Below are positions 59,996 to 64,000 of a stretch of DNA of 64,000 bases, one piece after another. Source of the DNA: Petunia secreta. Its lineage: Eukaryota; Streptophyta; Magnoliopsida; Solanales; Solanaceae. The DNA lies in contig JARKIP010000023.1 in NCBI GenBank assembly GCA_029990175.1, positions 25,873,501 to 25,937,500 on the forward strand. Reading direction: 5' to 3'. Position 1 is the stretch's first letter, and every line of letters starts with the position of its first letter. The position numbers were made by a program, and so were the translations under genes. The notes under the pieces were generated by a model, which was not told the origin of the DNA, made no database searches, and was given only the letters and a program-made list of their open reading frames with translations.

Positions 59996-62211
59996 TGTCG
60001 CACCCCCCTTTTCCCCTAACTCGGAGTGAGTCAAGTTCGGGTTTGACTAGGTAACTCGGTTGAGTTGGTTTTGGAATCGCCACCTAATAAGTTATCTAAG
60101 GTGTATTAGGTCACCTAAAATGTCTAAGGGTTATTGATTTACTCCGGGAGTCATGCTTACATAGATTCTAAGGGTAAGAAGTCCTAGTGACTCGGGAAGA
60201 AGTGTTAAGCACTTCCCAAGGCCCACGAAAAGTGGTTCCCACCCGAGTTTTAATTTTGGGATATTAACAGATAATAAGATTAGGGGTGACTAACTTCTAG
60301 AAGTGTAACTTTAGTTCTAATGTAAGGCTAAAGGTTGAAGTCAAACAAGTAAAAGAGCAATTTGTGTAAAAGAAATAAGTAGGCAAATAGGGGCCTAAGT
60401 CCACTGCCTAATCGCACGTTTGACCAGTCAATTGTATATGTCATGTTTGACAGCCAAAAGCTTACATCTCTTATACACTAATCTAATAGTGTATATAGGA
60501 GTATAAGTTTTGGGGTCAATTATAGTGTATAGGGGAGTATACACCCCCTCAATTATTCTTTTTTATTTTTTTATTTTTTAATTAATAGACTATAAGAGCA
60601 TATATGTCAAAGAAATAACTCAGTAGCTTTCAAATTACTTAATCAATGAACTTAAAGATAAGATTAACATATAGTTAAGTTCATTTTGATCATCTTCAAC
60701 TTTATGTTATAATTCAGCTTCATCTTGTTCTTTAGCTAAATTTGATTTCAATGGATATTGAAAATAAACCTGCTCTGAAAAAAATATGCTGCTTATGGGA
60801 ATAGAAGAAAATTTGTGAACTAATAGAAATTATACAAACAAACTTAATTCAATTACATCAACATCAAAGAAATTTGGGTATTCACGCTGAAATGATAAGT
60901 TTACACATATAATTTGATCCACTAATCATCAACGAAGAAGAAAGAAAAAGATGGGAACAAGATGACCAATTATATATGAATCTAAGCGAACTCAAAGTGG
61001 GAATCTGGAAAAAATATGTTTATAGCATAATATTTGCCTAACTTTGACCACCAATGAAAATATAAAAGTACAAAATCCAAGATCTGGAATTGACACACAG
61101 ACACTGTACTCTGAGGTTCGTTAAATGGGTATAAAATCGGTTAATCCGCTTTTAACCCACCCAAATTCAACCCAACCCAATTTTCACCCGCATAAAATAT
61201 GGGTAGGTTGGGTTTGACCCATTTTTTCTTCAACGCATCATTAAACCGCCCAAATTTGACTAAACCCGCCCATTTGTCACCACTACACACAGTTCACATA
61301 GAGGAGAATATCATGCTTCAGAGAGGAGAGAAGTGCCTAGGTCATTACCTTAGAATTTTCTGAACAAAAAAGAAGAGCAGAACAGTATGAATGGAGCAGA
61401 GAGAGAGCTTGCACCAGTGAGGTGAAGATCTCTAATTTTCAGTAAGTGAGTGAGCAAGAGAAAGCGAATGCTTTAAAGAATCTGTGTGTTTCAGTGCATG
61501 TGCAGTGTTGTCTGTATTTTTTTTTTTTTTTTTTTGTGTGTTAAGGTAAGGAATAAAACTATTTTATATAGGTGTGAAGGGTAGGGTTTTGAATTCAAAC
61601 GGGTAAAAACAAATATGGTAAGACAATATTATTTTTTAGAATTAAAGAGGACACCCTTAGGTTCTCTTTCTAAGTATAGATCAATCAGAGCACTAAAATT
61701 AAGGCAAACATGATCCTAGACAAGTATGATTCCCTCCCCTTAACCATATCAAAGTCTGTGTGCAAGAATTAGTTAATTAGAATGTTCTAATCTAATTTAG
61801 GTTCGAAATCCCTTGATTGCTTTAACAGATTTCCATCAAACTCAAATTGATACAATATGAATCACTAAAACTATTTTCCATTCAAATATAAAACACAAGC
61901 TAATCACAGATTTCACATTGAACCAACTGATCTTCCCCTAAAAGTCCAAATTGGATTTCAATCCAAGCTAATCATGTGATCATACATTTTATCAAAATAG
62001 GAGACTAAATTCATTGCAAAACAAGAATGGACAAACTGTCATAGTTTCTAGGTTCTAAACCTAATAAAGATGTCATGGAACATTAACCACGAATGTATCA
62101 TGTCCAGGCATACAAACGGTTCAAAGCAATGTTTAACTTAATCAATGAATTAAACAAGAATTGCTAATCATGTGGACTTTTACCCTAACTAATTAACATG
62201 TTACAATTAAC
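59996..62211 (-). mobile_element. Tat/Ogre-like element 5' LTR, rearranged and truncated by another LTR
   Basis: It begins on the plus strand TGTCGCACCCCCC (minus-strand LTR end). 59996-60420 matches 24510-25010 with indels. 61286-62211 matches 45066-45995 at visibly lower identity. Between them 60420-61285 differs from the 3' LTR: a 76-bp inverted segment (60455-60530) and about 750 bp of unrelated sequence whose right end (acccgcccatttgtcaccacta) looks like a hAT terminus. The last ~920 bp of LTR are displaced by the element at 62212. Confidence 0.82.
60751..61041 (+). pseudogene. Decayed coding remnant inside the rearranged 5' LTR, family not recognised
   Basis: 97 codons in one frame from ATG to TAA with two in-frame stops. 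Protein-like text includes IENKPALKKIC, IQTNLIQLHQHQRNLGIHAE and INEEERKRWEQDDQLYMNLS. It lies in the part of the 5' LTR that has no counterpart in the 3' LTR, so it was probably carried in by the insertion there. Chance cannot be excluded. Confidence 0.3.
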
Positions 62212-63554
62212 TGTTGCTCCCAAACGCACACGCAAGTATACGTGGTCGACAAGTAATAAAGTGATAAATCGAGTATCGTTTCCACGAAGACTATTCAGAC
62301 TGAATTCTAGCAAATAATTTATATAAACTATTCAGGGATCTTTTTCCAATAGTGAGGATTTTATTAACTAAAGAACAGTAATTAAATAGTAAAAGTGAAT
62401 TCAAGCAATGGAGCAAAACTTGGTTGTTATCAGTAATAAGGAGACGGTCCAGGGTCAGAGTTACGAACAATCCAGTTGAGTTTTCCAATTGATTCCACTT
62501 CTTAAATCCCGGGTTACTAACTAACAGATTAAATGTACCCGTGAAAACCTTTCGATTCTTCACGGTCTATGCAGGCTACTCCAATCCCTATATGTCTATG
62601 GGTTGAATCACGTGCACGCATTAACGAATTCTGTAATTAGTTAAACTAGGCGAGCAAGTATATGTCTATCCTACTCACAAATTGGTTCCCCGATGCCCGG
62701 GTTCACAAACTAGTTCTATTCTTTCTTATTACGTAATTAAATTCCCTCTTTCGAGTTCAATCTAAAAACCATAGATAATGCGTAATAATCGGGCCCTGAC
62801 AATTACACAAGTGAAATCAAGAAAGAATAAGCAACCCGTTATGGGATTCAATTAATGGAAATCAATCTTCAAACATCAACCTTCATGAAATACTCTAACC
62901 CTAGAACGATAGATTTAGCTACGCATACTCATAATAACAACACAAGGAATTGATGTAATAATGAAATAATGATGAAATAAATTAATGGAAGGAAGAAAAA
63001 CCCTTGTCTTGATGTTATGAGCTCTCCAATTTACTCCAAGGTCTGAACTCCTCTCAAAAACTAAGTAAAAGAGTATTTATAGTGTTTACAAACACCTAGT
63101 AATAAGTTAGACCCAATCCTAGACGAAATAGGACGTAAAAACGCGCACCAGGGGCGCTATAACGGGCGCCCCGCGCCTCGTAAAGCGCTGGGACAAGCAG
63201 AACCCGTCACATTCTCCACGCTTTGGCCACGCGGCGCATGGGGAACCGCGCCTAGCCACTGCGCACGGTAGAGGGCGCGGCGCGTGGCCCATAGCGCCAG
63301 GCAAAACTGCTCCGTTCCTTGCTCCTTTGCTCGCTCGTGTCGTGCCTTCGTGTGCCTGATCCAATCCTCAATCAAAACCCAATCTTTTCTTGCTCAATCA
63401 TGTTCTTAAAAGCTCCAATTGCACTGCATAACAACCTACATACACACGACATAAAATTAGTGCAAAACCACATTCATAAACTATAAAACGAGCGAATAAA
63501 AGCTCAAACGTGAGGAAATATTAAGGAAATATAGGCATAAAATGCCAAACATCA
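62212..63554 (-). mobile_element. LTR of another retroelement nested in the Tat 5' LTR
   Basis: It starts TGTTGCTCCCAAACGC exactly where Tat LTR homology ends (left flank ttaac) and is proposed to end AAACATCA at 63554. Next to that, on the minus strand, is purine-rich tgtggggtggtgat, a plausible polypurine tract, so this would be a minus-strand 3' LTR. It has a GC-rich block of repeated GCGC words (63140-63300). The right boundary is inferred from the TG...CA ends and the tract only. ORFs 63119-63375 lie in the GC block. Confidence 0.6.
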
Positions 63555-64000
63555 CCACCCCACACTTGAACCTTTGCTCGCCCTCAAGCAATCACAAATA
63601 ACTTCCAACCTAGGTAAAACAGGTCTGCCTATGACCATGGTTGATACCGACCATTGAACCAATGCACACATGACTCCTATGGATCCACAACATGCCAACA
63701 ATTTACCAAAATCAAAAATATGAGAACAACCACCCCAAAATAACTCAAATGCACAAACTCAACTTATTGCAACCATGCTCCCACAAAATCACACCTATCT
63801 ACTCAACCAAGAAGCCACCAACATCACCTATTTCATGCAAACCATGTGCCCTCACCAAAATGAAGCAAGAGAGTGTCCCCCAAGTATCACACACAACAAT
63901 GAATATCAAGAATAGAACGGGGACAATAGCATAGAAAGAATTCACTCACTCTCATGAAAAGCTCACATGTCACATACAATGTACCATAGGCTTGCCCGTA
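63555..64000 (-). other. 3' end of the internal region of the same retroelement, running off the window
   Basis: On the minus strand the sequence before the LTR reads gattgcttgagggcgagcaaaggttcaagtgtgggg, a phrase typical of the region before the 3' LTR of many plant Ty3/gypsy elements. No domain-bearing frame is visible. Confidence 0.45.

Noticed and set aside
59744..60083. ORFs with long runs of Asn, Tyr or Leu
   Set aside because: They are translations of the (AAT)n microsatellite in different frames.
63119..63375. Two overlapping Arg/Ala/Gly-rich ORFs on the minus strand
   Set aside because: They are a by-product of the GC-rich LTR block, where stops are rare; no domain.
1..64000. A new defence, toxin or biosynthetic gene system
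   Set aside because: Every long or motif-bearing frame resolves to retrotransposon or pararetrovirus genes; the remaining frames are short or decayed.

Overview
This is repeat-dense nuclear DNA from a flowering plant. A solanaceous species is the best guess, because a tobacco-vein-clearing-virus-like endogenous pararetrovirus, a SolS-like SINE and Tat/Ogre-type elements carrying a DUF7745-like ORF1 occur together; that is inference, since no host marker gene is present. I see no intact host gene, no rRNA or true tRNA gene and no CRISPR array. Nearly everything is transposable-element or viral sequence nested several levels deep.

Core architecture, oldest to youngest: (1) A minus-strand Ty3/gypsy element of the Tat/Ogre type. 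Its 3' LTR starts at 24510 and, after an interruption, ends at 46914; its internal region is 46915-59995; its 5' LTR starts at 59996 and is cut at 62212. (2) A caulimovirid genome of about 8.0 kb, circularly permuted, inserted between TA tracts inside that 3' LTR (25376-32513 plus 43350-44218). (3) A plus-strand Tekay/Del-like Ty3/gypsy chromovirus (32514-43344, 5-bp duplication ATACA) inserted into the viral movement-protein ORF. (4) A direct duplication: 1-19639 is a near-identical copy of 39974-59666. The simplest reading is a tandem duplication of a 40,027-bp unit (19640-59666), with only the tail of the first unit in the window. A further LTR element starts at 62212 inside the Tat 5' LTR and runs off the right edge.

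Layout: 1-537, 3' end of the chromovirus polyprotein; 538-3373, its 3' LTR; 3374-4247, viral ORF1 tail; 4246-4343, TA tracts; 4344-6889, Tat 3' LTR remainder; 6890-19639, Tat internal region (minus strand: integrase, two RNases H, RT, G-patch-like segment, protease, gag, two ORF1 copies); 19640-24509, AT-rich sequence with a 540-bp Tourist-like MITE, a SINE, a decayed reading frame and tandem repeats; 24510-59666, unit 2 with all nested elements; 59667-62211, Tat leader, primer-binding site and 5' LTR; 62212-64000, another LTR element.

Almost all coding regions are broken. The exceptions are the open viral protease-RT-RNase H frame and the chromovirus polyprotein, which has one in-frame stop. 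I found no evidence of a new defence or regulatory system. The most unusual points are the unit-length permuted virus at a TA microsatellite, the tandem doubling of ORF1 in the Tat element, and the 40-kb duplication, which must first be separated from an assembly artefact.
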